Numbered from the stretch's first letter, positions 6,199 to 15,447 are shown. The stretch: 64,000 bases of DNA from Hydrogenophaga sp. NFH-34 (GCF_021401345.1 NZ_JACBGE010000001.1:124001-188000); one strand, 5' to 3'. Notes: generated by a model not told the origin, from the letters alone. Numbers and translations: made by a program.

Positions 6199-8481
6199 AT
6201 GTCCCTCGATACCGACGTTGTTTCCGCCGCCGATGGCACGCCCGTCCAGGGCGATCTGCTCGAAGCGGCTGCTTCTCCCCTGGCGATGAGCCTCCAGGAT
6301 TTCGTTGCCGAATTCGGCGACGAGCTGCTGGACTCGCTCAACCGCGCCAACCCCCCCGTCTACGCCGGCCAGGCCCGGCCGCATCGCCAGCTCGTGCTGG
6401 CCAGTCTCAAGCGCAAGCTGTTCGGCGCGCAAGCCGAGGTGGTGCATGCCGTCACCGAGCTGCTGGCCGACCGCGGCGAACGCGCCGCGATCGTCAATGG
6501 CGAAATGGGCTGCGGCAAGACCACCGTTGGCATTGCCACGGCGGCCGTGCTGCACGCCGAAGGCTACCGTCGCACGCTGGTCCTCTCACCGCCCCACCTG
6601 GTCTACAAGTGGCGCCGGGAAATCCAGGAGACGGTGGCCGGTGCCAAGGTCTGGGTGCTCAATGGCCCGGACACGCTGGTCAAGCTCATCAAGCTGCGCG
6701 AGCAGTTGGGCGTGCCGGTACGCGGCCAGGAGTTCTACGTGCTCGGGCGCGTGCGCATGCGCATGGGGTTCCACTGGAAGCCCGTCTTCAACGTGCGGCG
6801 CACGCGGCACGGCGAAGTGGGCGCATGCCCGGACTGCGGCCAGGTCATCACCAACCTCGACGGCGAGCCGATCAACCCGGTCGAACTCGAAGCCGAGGAC
6901 TACCGCCGCCGGTGCAGCCATTGCGCCGCACCACTGTGGACGCTGATGCGACCGCGGAGCCTGTCCGCCAGCGACCAGTCCACGGCCGTCTTCAAAGCCT
7001 TGCAGCGCATCCCGACCATCGGGGAAGTCACCGCGCAGAAGCTGATGAAGAAGTTCGGCGACGGCTTCCTGGCCTCGATGCTGGGCGACAACATCCACGA
7101 GTTCATCAACCTCATGGATGCCAAGGGCGAGCTGGTCTTCTCGGATCGTCAGGCGCACCGCATGGAGCGGGCGATGGCGAACATGGAGTTCGGCTTCGGC
7201 GAAGGCGGCTACCAGCCGTCCGAATTCGTCAAACGCTACCTGCCGCAAGGCACGTTCGATTTGCTCATCGCCGACGAGGCGCACGAGTACAAGAACGGCG
7301 GCTCCGCACAGGGCCAAGCGATGGGGGTTTTGGCGGCCAAGGCACGCAAGACGCTGCTGCTCACCGGCACGCTGATGGGCGGCTACGGCGACGACCTGTT
7401 CCACCTGCTGTTCCGAGCCCTGCCGGGGCGAATGATCGAAGACGGCTACCGCCCGACCAAGAGCGGCAGCATGACCTCGGCCGCGATGGCGTTCATGCGC
7501 GATCACGGCATCCTCAAGGACATCTATTCCGAGAGCACGGGCACGGCGCACAAGACGGCCAAGGGCACCAAGGTTTCGGTGCGCACGGTCAAGGCGCCGG
7601 GCTTCGGCCCGAAGGGCGTGCTGCGTTGCGTCCTGCCGTTCACGGTATTCCTCAAGCTCAAGGACATTGGCGGCAACGTGCTGCCGTCCTACGACGAGGA
7701 GTTCCGCGAGGTGGCGATGGACACGGCGCAAGCCGCGGCCTATCGCGATCTGTCGTTTCGTCTGACCTCGGCGCTGAAACAGGCGCTGGCCAAGCGCGAC
7801 ACGACGCTGCTCGGCGTGGTCCTCAACGTGCTGCTGGCCTGGCCGGATTGCTGCTTCCGGTCGGAGACGGTGGTGCACCCTCGCACGCGCCAGACCTTGG
7901 CCTTCGTCCCGGCTCAGTTCAACGAGCTGGAGGTGATGCCCAAGGAGCGCGAGCTGATCGAGATCTGCAAGCAGGAGAAGGCTGCGGGTCGCAAGACGCT
8001 GGTCTACTCGGTCTACACCGGAACGCGCGACACCACGTCGCGTTTGAAGGTGCTGCTGGAGCAGGAGGGCTTCAAGGTGGCGGTGTTGCGCGCGAGCGTA
8101 GACGCCAGCCGTCGCGAAGACTGGATCGCCGAGCAGTTGGACCGTGGCATCGACGTGCTCGTCACGAACCCGGAGCTGGTCAAGACGGGTCTCGATCTGT
8201 TGGAGTTTCCGACGATCGTGTTCATGCAGTCGGGCTACAACGTCTACAGCCTGCAGCAGGCGGCCCGGCGCTCATGGCGCATCGGCCAGAAGCTGCCGGT
8301 TCGCGTGATCTACCTCGGCTATGCGGCTTCCTCGCAGATGACCTGCCTGGGGCTGATGGCGCGAAAGATCATGGTCTCGCAGAGCACGTCGGGAGACGTG
8401 CCCGAGTCGGGACTGGATGTGCTGAACCAGGACGGTGATTCCGTCGAGGTGGCACTGGCCCGGCAACTCGTCGCGGCCTGA
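6199..8481 (+). CDS. SNF2/DEAH-type helicase with zinc-ribbon insertion
   Basis: 760 aa. Walker A GEMGCGKTT at about residues 101-109, motif Ia LSPPHLVYKWRREI, DEAH box (IADEAHEYKNG) at about 357-362, motif III LLTGTLMGG, and C-terminal motifs ending QAARRSWRIGQ (about 687-697), as in SNF2-like ATPases. Between Walker A and DEAH there is a putative zinc ribbon (CPDC near 211 and CSHC near 239). Likely acts on element DNA (remodelling or replication). ATG at 6199 chosen because it follows GGAGCATCACC; the frame is open to 6172. Single-gene unit closed by a terminator at 8496. Confidence 0.85.
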   Translation: MSLDTDVVSAADGTPVQGDLLEAAASPLAMSLQDFVAEFGDELLDSLNRANPPVYAGQARPHRQLVLASLKRKLFGAQAEVVHAVTELLADRGERAAIVNGEMGCGKTTVGIATAAVLHAEGYRRTLVLSPPHLVYKWRREIQETVAGAKVWVLNGPDTLVKLIKLREQLGVPVRGQEFYVLGRVRMRMGFHWKPVFNVRRTRHGEVGACPDCGQVITNLDGEPINPVELEAEDYRRRCSHCAAPLWTLMRPRSLSASDQSTAVFKALQRIPTIGEVTAQKLMKKFGDGFLASMLGDNIHEFINLMDAKGELVFSDRQAHRMERAMANMEFGFGEGGYQPSEFVKRYLPQGTFDLLIADEAHEYKNGGSAQGQAMGVLAAKARKTLLLTGTLMGGYGDDLFHLLFRALPGRMIEDGYRPTKSGSMTSAAMAFMRDHGILKDIYSESTGTAHKTAKGTKVSVRTVKAPGFGPKGVLRCVLPFTVFLKLKDIGGNVLPSYDEEFREVAMDTAQAAAYRDLSFRLTSALKQALAKRDTTLLGVVLNVLLAWPDCCFRSETVVHPRTRQTLAFVPAQFNELEVMPKERELIEICKQEKAAGRKTLVYSVYTGTRDTTSRLKVLLEQEGFKVAVLRASVDASRREDWIAEQLDRGIDVLVTNPELVKTGLDLLEFPTIVFMQSGYNVYSLQQAARRSWRIGQKLPVRVIYLGYAASSQMTCLGLMARKIMVSQSTSGDVPESGLDVLNQDGDSVEVALARQLVAA

Positions 8482-8495
8482 TCCCACCCACCCAC

Positions 8496-8530
8496 GCCGG
8501 CTGCCCTTCGGGGCGCCGGCTTCTTTTTTG
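8496..8530 (+). terminator. Rho-independent terminator after helicase gene
   Basis: Stem GCCGGC-t-GCCC, loop TTCG, GGGC-GCCGGC, then TTCTTTTTT. It separates the accessory genes from the transfer operon. Confidence 0.9.
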
Positions 8531-8570
8531 TTCTGCACATCGACGGCAGGCCATGAAGTCGGGCGCATGC

Positions 8571-8640
8571 CAGTTCCCTTTGTTTGCTGCCCCAACGCCC
8601 TGCGGCGGCGATGGTGAGGGCTCCGTGTTCCAGGGAACTG
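8571..8640 (+). promoter_or_regulatory. Inverted repeat in transfer operon leader
   Basis: CAGTTCCCT (8571-8579) and AGGGAACTG (8632-8640) are exact 9-bp inverse complements 52 nt apart, with the second arm ending 4 nt before the ATG at 8645. This may be an operator for transfer gene control or an RNA structure that covers the start region. Confidence 0.45.
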
Positions 8641-8644
8641 CCCC

Positions 8645-9247
8645 ATGCAACCACTCACCTGCGTCGTTCATCGCCTGGCTGCGCCTGCCTTGCTGGTTGG
8701 CTGCGTGCTCATCACCGGCTGCGCCGCCACGGGCACGGCGAGCACCCCGACTGCCCCTGACTCGATTCCCGAGCCTGCGGTGTTGGTCAGGACCATCGCC
8801 CCGGAGCCCGAGCCGAGCCTGATCCCGGTGGCCCGTTATGGGCGCTACACGCTGGTCGAGATGGTGCCGGAACCGGCGCAGCGCGACCTGCTGCGGCAGG
8901 TGATCGAGATTTCGATTCCGCCGACCTTGGACGCGAGCGTCGGCGATGCCCTGCGGCACGTGCTGCTGCGCACCGGCTACCGCCTTTGCGATGCGCCGGA
9001 CGCCGCTTCGCTGTTCACGCTGCCGCTGCCGGCGGCGCACCTGCGGCTCGGGCCACTGCCGCTGCGCGATGCCCTGCTGGCGCTGGCCGGTCCGGCCTGG
9101 GATCTGTCCGTCGATGACGCTGCGCGCGCGGTGTGCTTCGCGCGCCTGACGACTGCGCGTGCGCCGGGCGCCAGCCCCATTCCTGCGGCTGCCGCATCGA
9201 GCGCGCCGGCCGCCGAACCCCACGTGCCCCAGGAGGCCCAGCCATGA
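8645..9247 (+). CDS. PilL N-terminal domain lipoprotein (TIGR03748 family)
   Basis: 200 aa. First gene of the mating-pair operon. The N-terminus has a hydrophobic signal and lipobox-like ITGC (Cys about residue 26), so is probably a lipoprotein. Residues 55-160 form the PilL-N domain (GRYTLVEMVPEPAQRDLLRQVIEISIPP...), with a secretin/STN-like repeat (TLDASVGDALRHVLLRTGYRLC, LPLRDALLALAGPAWDL). In PFGI-1 class ICEs this gene opens the type IV secretion operon. Overlaps the next gene by 4 bp (ATGA). Confidence 0.85.
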   Translation: MQPLTCVVHRLAAPALLVGCVLITGCAATGTASTPTAPDSIPEPAVLVRTIAPEPEPSLIPVARYGRYTLVEMVPEPAQRDLLRQVIEISIPPTLDASVGDALRHVLLRTGYRLCDAPDAASLFTLPLPAAHLRLGPLPLRDALLALAGPAWDLSVDDAARAVCFARLTTARAPGASPIPAAAASSAPAAEPHVPQEAQP

Positions 9248-9888
9248 CCATCCCGCAGCTTCCCGACGAGAACGCCGGCCGCGCGCGCTGGTTGAACATC
9301 GCAGCGACCGCGTGGCTGCTGCTCGTGAGCATCCTCGCGGTCGTCAGCAGCGTGGGCCTGTCGCGCCTGAGCGAGCAGAGCCAGGCCAGCGCCCAGGATG
9401 CGCACGTGCAGGCGCTCAACACGCGCGTCGCCGAACTCGAACAGCAGGCGGCGGCCTCGAAGAACCAGCCCAAGCCTGTCACCCAGCCCGACTTCGAGGC
9501 CGCGCACAAGGCGCTGGACGAGCGCCTGACGCAGGTCGAGCAGGCCCAGGCCGCAGACGCCCATACCGGCGACTTGCAGGCGCTGCAGGCGCGCATGGGC
9601 GACCTCGAAGCGCGCATGAAGCGAACCGCCGCGCCTGCCGCGGCACCCCGGCGCACCGCCGAGCCGGCCAATCCCAAGGTGCCCGAACCGCCGTTCAACG
9701 TCGTGGGCGTGGAGCTGCGCGGCGGCGAGCGCTTCCTGTCGGTGGCGGCGCCCAAGGCCTCGTCGGTGCTGGACGTGTGGCTGCTGCGCGAAGGCGATGC
9801 CGTAGGCGCGTGGCATCTGCTGGCGATCGAGGCGCGCGCCGCCGTATTCCGCGTGGACGGCCAGACCCAGCGCCTTGCGCTGCCATAG
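9244..9888 (+). CDS. ICE membrane protein with coiled coil
   Basis: 214 aa. One transmembrane segment (about residues 17-40), then a long coiled-coil-like region (45-125, rich in Ala, Gln and Glu), then a C-terminal globular part from 150 (PPFNVVGVELRGGERFLSVA...). Topology suggests an inner-membrane-anchored periplasmic protein linking layers of the secretion channel. I cannot name a family with confidence; position between PilL-N and TIGR03759 is conserved in related elements. Confidence 0.75.
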   Translation: MTIPQLPDENAGRARWLNIAATAWLLLVSILAVVSSVGLSRLSEQSQASAQDAHVQALNTRVAELEQQAAASKNQPKPVTQPDFEAAHKALDERLTQVEQAQAADAHTGDLQALQARMGDLEARMKRTAAPAAAPRRTAEPANPKVPEPPFNVVGVELRGGERFLSVAAPKASSVLDVWLLREGDAVGAWHLLAIEARAAVFRVDGQTQRLALP

Positions 9889-9897
9889 GAGCCGGCC

Positions 9898-10620
9898 ATG
9901 AAGCACGCCGCGATCTGCTTCGCCGCCATCCTCGCCGCTGTCGCAGGCACGGCCTCGGCGCAGTCGGCGCCGGTCGCGTCCTCTCGCACCGTTCCCGCCC
10001 AGGTGCAGAACAGCAGCGACGCTGCGCTGGACGAGCGCCTGGCACGCGATTGGGGCCTGCGCCCCGAGGAGTGGGCGCGCTACCGCCAACTGATGCAGGG
10101 GCCGCTGGGCATCTATTCCCCGAACCTCGATCCGCTGACGGCGCTGGGCATCGAGGCGCGCAGCGACGAGGAACGCAACCGCTATGCAGAGCTGCAGGTG
10201 CAGGCGGAATCGAAGCGCGTGGGCAAGACGCTGGCGTACCAGCGGGCCTACGACGCGGCGTGGAAGCGGCTCTATCCGGGACAGCAGCGCGTGAACATGC
10301 CCGGCGCGAAGGTGCCGGGCGCCGGCAACCGGGGCTCGGGCCGGCTGGCGGTTTTCGTGAAGGCCGAGTGCCCGCCGTGCGAGCAGCGCGTGCGCCAGTT
10401 GCAGGCGGCCGGCACCGCCTTCGACCTCTACATGGTCGGCAGCCGCCAGGAGGACGCCCGCATCCGCCAGTGGGCGACGCAGGCCGGCATCGACGCCGGC
10501 CGCGTGCGCTCCCGCACCATCACGCTCAACCATGACGCCGGGCGCTGGCTGTCGCTCGGCCTGCCCGGCGATCTGCCCGCTGTGGTGCGCGAGGTCAACG
10601 GCCAATGGCAGCGGCAGTAA
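9898..10620 (+). CDS. TIGR03759-family ICE protein
   Basis: 240 aa, secreted: signal peptide 1-21 (cleavage after ASA). Conserved body includes DWGLRPEEWARYRQLMQGPLGIYSPNLDPLTALGIEA (about 50-85) and a C-terminal thioredoxin-like half with AECPPCEQRV (CPPC near residue 157), suggesting a redox or disulfide role in the periplasm. Matches the PFL_4693-type family. ATG preceded by AGGAGCCGGCC. Overlaps the next gene by 16 bp. Confidence 0.85.
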   Translation: MKHAAICFAAILAAVAGTASAQSAPVASSRTVPAQVQNSSDAALDERLARDWGLRPEEWARYRQLMQGPLGIYSPNLDPLTALGIEARSDEERNRYAELQVQAESKRVGKTLAYQRAYDAAWKRLYPGQQRVNMPGAKVPGAGNRGSGRLAVFVKAECPPCEQRVRQLQAAGTAFDLYMVGSRQEDARIRQWATQAGIDAGRVRSRTITLNHDAGRWLSLGLPGDLPAVVREVNGQWQRQ

Positions 10621-11189
10621 CCCGCCGTGCAGGCTGCGCGGCCTTGGTCCTCGGCCTTTGCGCCCATGCCGCCATCGTCTTCGGCCAGGAGGTGCCGCCA
10701 CCCGCCTACCAGCTCGCCGCTCAGCAGGCGGGCGTGCCGTCGCCGGTGCTGTATGCGGTGGCGCTGCAGGAGAGCGGCGCCCGGCTGCGCGGCCGGTTGA
10801 TCCCGTGGCCGTGGACGCTCAACGTCGCCGGCCGCGCCGAACGCTACGCCACGCGGGCCGAGGCCTGCGCAGGCATCCGCCGGGCGCTCGCCCGCACGCC
10901 GGCCAACCGCATCGACGCCGGCCTCGGCCAGGTCAACCTCGGCTACCACGCGCACCGCTACGCGCATCCCTGCGAGCTGCTGGACCCATACCGCAACCTC
11001 GCCATCGCCGCGGAAATCCTGCAGGAGCAGCACACGCCGGGCGAGGACTGGCTGGTCGCCATTGGCCGCTACCACCGCCCCGCGGGCGGCGAGCCCGCCG
11101 CCCGCTACCGCCGCAGCGTCCACCAGCACCTGACCCGCGTGCTCGGGCCGGGCGCCTCACTTCCCTCTGCCCGGAGCCCCATGCCATGA
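10605..11189 (+). CDS. Lytic transglycosylase (SLT domain) of transfer system
   Basis: 194 aa. Signal peptide about 1-27, then an SLT-type lysozyme fold: catalytic Glu in ALQESGAR (about residue 51), IDAGLGQVNLGYH corresponding to the conserved GLxQ/N motif, and Tyr in AIGRYHRP. Cleaves peptidoglycan locally to let the secretion channel assemble. Overlaps both neighbours, so is translationally coupled. Equivalent in position to the PFL_4694 gene. Confidence 0.85.
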   Translation: MAAAVTRRAGCAALVLGLCAHAAIVFGQEVPPPAYQLAAQQAGVPSPVLYAVALQESGARLRGRLIPWPWTLNVAGRAERYATRAEACAGIRRALARTPANRIDAGLGQVNLGYHAHRYAHPCELLDPYRNLAIAAEILQEQHTPGEDWLVAIGRYHRPAGGEPAARYRRSVHQHLTRVLGPGASLPSARSPMP

Positions 11190-11740
11190 ACCGCATCCTC
11201 GTTGCCGCGACTGCGGCGCTGCTGGCCACCACCGCCGACGCGCAGGACCGCGGCCCTCTCAGCAAGAACAGCTCCCCGCCGCTGATCGTGGTCGAGGACA
11301 AGGGCGGCACCTCGGTGCTGCCGTACTACCGCGCCTTGAACCCGCAGGATGCGCAGCCCGGTCAGCCAGCCACGCCGCAATCCAAGCCGCGCATTGGCGG
11401 CCCGGCCGAAGCCGAGGCGGCCATGCTGCCGGTGCGCTCGATGCGGCTAACACCCGGCGACGAGCCGCGCCGCGTGATCCGCGCACCGGGCCTGACGCCG
11501 CTGTTCCTGGTCGGCGACGACGACCGCTCGCGCGCCTGGCTCAAACAGCGGGGCAAGGACTTGCAGGCGCTGCGCGCCGTGGGCCTGGTGGTCAACGTTG
11601 CGACGCCCGAAGCCCTGGCCGCACTGCGCCGCCTGGTACCGGGCTTGATGCTCTCGCCGGCCTCGGGCGACGAGCTGGCGCAGCGCTTGGGGCTCAAGCA
11701 CTACCCGGTGCTGATCACCGCCTCCGGCATCGAGCCCTGA
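11186..11740 (+). CDS. TIGR03765-family ICE protein (PFL_4695 type)
   Basis: 184 aa, signal peptide 1-19 (TTADAQ). Conserved C-terminal half (95-184) with LTPLFLVGDDDRSRAWLKQRGKDLQALRAVGLVVNV and LKHYPVLITASGIEP, a thioredoxin-fold-like arrangement of unknown activity. Starts within an ATGA overlap with the transglycosylase gene. Confidence 0.85.
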   Translation: MNRILVAATAALLATTADAQDRGPLSKNSSPPLIVVEDKGGTSVLPYYRALNPQDAQPGQPATPQSKPRIGGPAEAEAAMLPVRSMRLTPGDEPRRVIRAPGLTPLFLVGDDDRSRAWLKQRGKDLQALRAVGLVVNVATPEALAALRRLVPGLMLSPASGDELAQRLGLKHYPVLITASGIEP

Positions 11741-11760
11741 CGTGACGTGAAGCACCCGCC

Positions 11761-13920
11761 ATGGCCCAGTCCCAAGCCGTCGAAGTCTTGCTGCGGCCAG
11801 CGGTGGAGCTATACACCGTCGCGGTCTGTGCGGGCGCCGCGCTTCTGTGCCTGGTGGCCCCGTGGTCGCTCGCGCTGAGCCCCTTGCTCGGCCTGGGCAG
11901 CGCGCTCGCTTTCCTCACCTTCGGCACGCTGCGTTTTCACGATGCTTGGGCCATCCTGCGCTACCGGCGCAACATCCGCCGCCTGCCGCGCTACGTGATG
12001 ACCAGCCGCGACGTGCCGGTGAGCCAGCAGCGGTTGTTTGTCGGCCGGGGCTTCCGCTGGGATCAGCGACACACGCACCGGCTCATGCAGACCTACCGGC
12101 CGGAGTTCCGCCGCTACGTCGAGCCGACGACGATCTACCGGATGGCGCGGCGCATGGAAGAGCGCCTGGAGTTCGCGCCGTACCCGCTGTCGAAGATGGC
12201 GAAGGCCCTGGCCTGGGACAACCCGCTCAACCCGGCGCGTCCGCTGCCGCCGGTGGGCGGTATGCCGCGGCTGCACGGTATCGAACCGCACGAGGTCGAC
12301 GTCACGCTGCCATTGGCCGAGCGCGTCAGCCACAGCCTGGTGTTAGGTACGACCCGCGTCGGCAAGACCCGCCTGGCCGAGCTGTTCATCACCCAGGACA
12401 TCCGGCGCAAGGTCAACGGACAGCACGAGGTCGTGATCGTCTTCGACCCGAAGGGCGATGCCGACTTGCTCAAGCGCATGTACGTGGAAGCCAAGCGCGC
12501 CGGGCGCGAAGGCGAGTTCTATGTCTTTCACCTGGGCTGGCCGGACATCTCCGCGCGCTACAACGCGGTGGGCCGCTTCGGACGCATCTCGGAAGTCGCC
12601 ACGCGCATCGCGGGCCAGCTTTCCGGTGAAGGCAACAGCGCGGCGTTCCGCGAGTTCGCCTGGCGCTTCGTCAACATCATCGCGCGGGCCTTGGTCGAGC
12701 TGGGGCAGCGGCCCGACTACCTGCTGATCCAGCGCCATGTCATCAACATCGATGCGCTGTTCATCGAGTACGCCCAGCACTACTTCGCCCGGAACGAGCC
12801 CAAGGCCTGGGAGGTCATCGTCCAGCTCGAAGCCAAGCTGAACGACAAGAACATCCCGCGCAACATGATCGGCCGCGAGAAGCGCGTCGTCGCGCTGGAA
12901 CAGTACCTCTCGCAGGTGCGCATCTACGACCCGGTGCTCGACGGCCTGCGCAGCGCGGTGCGCTACGACCGGACGTACTTCGACAAGATCGTCGCGTCGC
13001 TGTTGCCTCTGCTGGAGAAATTGACCACCGGCAAGATCGCCCAGTTGCTGGCGCCGAACTATTCGGACCTCTCCGACCCGCGGCCGATCTTCGACTGGAT
13101 GCAGATCATCCGAAAGCGGGCCGTGGTCTACGTCGGCCTCGATGCGCTGTCGGACGCGGAAGTCGCGGCGGCAGTCGGCAACTCGATGTTCAGCGATCTC
13201 GTCTCGGTCGCCGGCCACATCTACAAGTTCGGCATCGACGACGGCCTGCCGGGTGCCGCGACGGGCGTGAAGGTGCCGATCAACGTGCACGCCGACGAGT
13301 TCAACGAACTCATGGGCGATGAGTTTATTCCGATGGTCAACAAGGGTGGCGGTGCCGGCGTGCAGGTCACGGCCTACACGCAGACCCTCTCGGACATCGA
13401 GGCGCGCATCGGCAACCGCGCGAAGGCGGGTCAGGTCGTCGGCAACTTCAACAACCTGTTCATGCTGCGCGTGCGCGAGACCGCCACGGCCGAACTGCTG
13501 ACGCGCCAACTGCCCAAGGTCGAGGTCTACACGACGACGGTGATGAGCGGCGCCACCGACAGCTCCGACCCGACCGGCAACACCGCGTTCACGTCGAACA
13601 CGCAGGACCGCATCAGCAGCAACAGCGTGCCATTGATCGAACCAGCGCACGTGGTCGGCCTGCCCAAGGGCCAATGCTTCGCGCTGATCGAGGGCGGGCA
13701 CCTGTGGAAGGTGCGCATGCCCTTGCCGGCACCCGATCCCGACGAGGCCATGCCCAAGGATCTGCAGGAGCTGGCCGGCTATATGCGGCGGCACTACGTC
13801 GAGGCCGGCGACTGGTGGGACAACAAGGGGCTTCCCGGTCTGCAGGACCAGGCACTGCCCGACGATCTGCTCGCCGACTTCAAGCAGATGGCGAGCGCGG
13901 ATGAAGAGGCCACGGCATGA
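11761..13920 (+). CDS. traD: TraD, type IV coupling protein
   Basis: 719 aa. Two N-terminal membrane segments (about 15-65), then a FtsK/VirD4-like ATPase: Walker A GTTRVGKTR at about 196-204, Walker B region VVYVGLDAL near 455, and a DEFNELM segment near 510. Recruits the relaxase-DNA complex to the secretion channel. Closest to the PFGI-1/TOL-type TraD family (TIGR03754). Overlaps the next gene by 4 bp. Confidence 0.92.
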   Translation: MAQSQAVEVLLRPAVELYTVAVCAGAALLCLVAPWSLALSPLLGLGSALAFLTFGTLRFHDAWAILRYRRNIRRLPRYVMTSRDVPVSQQRLFVGRGFRWDQRHTHRLMQTYRPEFRRYVEPTTIYRMARRMEERLEFAPYPLSKMAKALAWDNPLNPARPLPPVGGMPRLHGIEPHEVDVTLPLAERVSHSLVLGTTRVGKTRLAELFITQDIRRKVNGQHEVVIVFDPKGDADLLKRMYVEAKRAGREGEFYVFHLGWPDISARYNAVGRFGRISEVATRIAGQLSGEGNSAAFREFAWRFVNIIARALVELGQRPDYLLIQRHVINIDALFIEYAQHYFARNEPKAWEVIVQLEAKLNDKNIPRNMIGREKRVVALEQYLSQVRIYDPVLDGLRSAVRYDRTYFDKIVASLLPLLEKLTTGKIAQLLAPNYSDLSDPRPIFDWMQIIRKRAVVYVGLDALSDAEVAAAVGNSMFSDLVSVAGHIYKFGIDDGLPGAATGVKVPINVHADEFNELMGDEFIPMVNKGGGAGVQVTAYTQTLSDIEARIGNRAKAGQVVGNFNNLFMLRVRETATAELLTRQLPKVEVYTTTVMSGATDSSDPTGNTAFTSNTQDRISSNSVPLIEPAHVVGLPKGQCFALIEGGHLWKVRMPLPAPDPDEAMPKDLQELAGYMRRHYVEAGDWWDNKGLPGLQDQALPDDLLADFKQMASADEEATA

Positions 13921-14666
13921 GCGATCCCGCCGTCGCCGTCCAGCGCCAACAGATTCGCCAGCAGGGCCTGATCGCGGGGCTGGTGACGCTGCCGTTCCGG
14001 CTGTTCGGTGTGTTGATCGGCTCGCTGCTGCTGTGCATCGTGATCGAGTGCATCGGCATGCACTTCCTCTGGCCCGAGCAGGGCTGGCGCCATGCGCAGG
14101 GCATGTTGAACTACGAACTGTCGCAGCTCTCGGAGCATTTCACGCAAAGCGTGCTGGTGCAGGAGCCGGGGCGTAGTGCGCGCCAGCTTGTCGAGTGGGC
14201 CTACCAGGGCTTGTTCGTGAAGACGGGCCTGCTGGACTGGATACGCGACGCCGCGGCGCAATCACGCGCCGGTGCCAAGAGCCAGGCGCAGGACTTCCGC
14301 TACTACATCGGGCAGCTCTACGCGCATGTCGAGAGCTACGTCATCGCCTCGGCCTACACGGTGCTGGTGTTCCTCGTGCGGCTGCTGGTACTGATCCTGA
14401 CCTTGCCGCTGTTCCTGATGGCGGCCTTCACCGGCCTGGTGGATGGCCTGGTGCGCCGTGACGTGCGCGGCTTCGGCGCCGGGCGCGAATCGGGCTTCGT
14501 CTACCACCGGGCGAGGGCCAGCCTGATGCCGCTGGCGGTGCTGCCCTGGGTCACGTACCTGGCGCTGCCGGTCAGCGTGCATCCGCTGCTGATCCTGCTG
14601 CCAAGCGCCGCGCTGCTCGGCGTCGCGGTCTGCATCGCGTCGGCGACGTTCAAGAAGTACCTGTAG
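13917..14666 (+). CDS. TIGR03747-family ICE membrane protein
   Basis: 249 aa, polytopic inner membrane protein: hydrophobic segments at about 18-45, 142-172 and 205-240. Conserved stretch PFRLFGVLIGSLL and DGLVRRDVRGFGAGRESGFVYHRA. PFL_4697 type; always next to traD in this ICE class and may assist coupling protein assembly (inference). Confidence 0.87.
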   Translation: MSDPAVAVQRQQIRQQGLIAGLVTLPFRLFGVLIGSLLLCIVIECIGMHFLWPEQGWRHAQGMLNYELSQLSEHFTQSVLVQEPGRSARQLVEWAYQGLFVKTGLLDWIRDAAAQSRAGAKSQAQDFRYYIGQLYAHVESYVIASAYTVLVFLVRLLVLILTLPLFLMAAFTGLVDGLVRRDVRGFGAGRESGFVYHRARASLMPLAVLPWVTYLALPVSVHPLLILLPSAALLGVAVCIASATFKKYL

Positions 14667-14779
14667 CCGCATCGGCCGCCGTCGCGGAAAGCGGTGGCGG
14701 GCCGGTTCCGATTGATTGCGGCACCGGAAGACCGGCCGTTTGAGCATCAAGCCATCCGCATCCCTCGGAGAACGGCTCG

Positions 14780-15190
14780 ATGGAAACCACTCGCAATCCC
14801 GCGCAGGTTCGGCGCTTTGCCGTCGCGGCACCCTGGACCGTGCGTCTTGTCGCGCTTCTGCTTGCCGCTGCCGGATTGCAGCCCGCCATCGCCGCCGATG
14901 CCTCCGACAACGCCGCGGAGCGCGAGATGCTCGCCGCGGTGACGCGCCAGCTCGACCTACTGGACCGCCTCGCCGAGCGAGCCGCCGCCACCGCGCCGCA
15001 GGAGCGCACCCGCTACCACTTTGACTACGCGCGGCTGCGTGCTGATCTGGAGCGCGTGCGCACCGGCGTGCACGACTACCTCGTTCCGCAACGCGCCCAG
15101 CCGCGCGATCCTGTGCCGCTGCTGGCCGGCGACTACACGCGCAGCAATGCAACCACCGCGACGCCTGCCAAGGAGGCGCCGTCGCCATGA
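14780..15190 (+). CDS. RAQPRD-family ICE protein
   Basis: 136 aa. Signal peptide about 12-36. Contains the literal RAQPRD motif near residue 106 that names the family (TIGR01690). The mature protein is a helical periplasmic polypeptide (EREMLAAVTRQLDLLDRLAERAAA...). Start at 14780 follows CGGAGAACGGCTCG. Overlaps the next gene by 4 bp. Role in the channel unknown. Confidence 0.88.
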   Translation: METTRNPAQVRRFAVAAPWTVRLVALLLAAAGLQPAIAADASDNAAEREMLAAVTRQLDLLDRLAERAAATAPQERTRYHFDYARLRADLERVRTGVHDYLVPQRAQPRDPVPLLAGDYTRSNATTATPAKEAPSP

Positions 15191-15426
15191 CGCCTTCCGC
15201 CGATCAGGTCGCCGCCTTCACGGCCAATGGCGGTTTCGCGCCCGGGGCCGTCTCCACCGTCGTGCTCGGTTTCGTCTTCGCCGTCCTGCTGCTGTGGGGC
15301 GTGTGGGCGATGCGCACCGCCTATGTCGGCTGGGCCGAACACCACCTGACCCAACGCCAGTTCCTCGGCGTCATCGTGCGCTTCGTCGCGATGTACCTGG
15401 TGCTGGGCTTTTTCCTCCTGTCCTGA
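15187..15426 (+). CDS. TIGR03758-family small ICE membrane protein
   Basis: 79 aa with two membrane segments (about 18-40 and 58-78). Sequence VAAFTANGGFAPGAVSTVVLGFVFAVLLLWG is typical for the PFL_4701-type family (DUF3262). Probably a pilin-like or inner membrane channel component. Confidence 0.85.
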   Translation: MTPSADQVAAFTANGGFAPGAVSTVVLGFVFAVLLLWGVWAMRTAYVGWAEHHLTQRQFLGVIVRFVAMYLVLGFFLLS

Positions 15427-15447
15427 CCCCATGAAAGGTACTTCGCC

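Noticed and set aside
5931-8438. 835-codon plus-strand frame overlapping the helicase
   Set aside because: Out-of-frame shadow, Arg/Gly/Pro-rich; the helicase frame carries all motifs.
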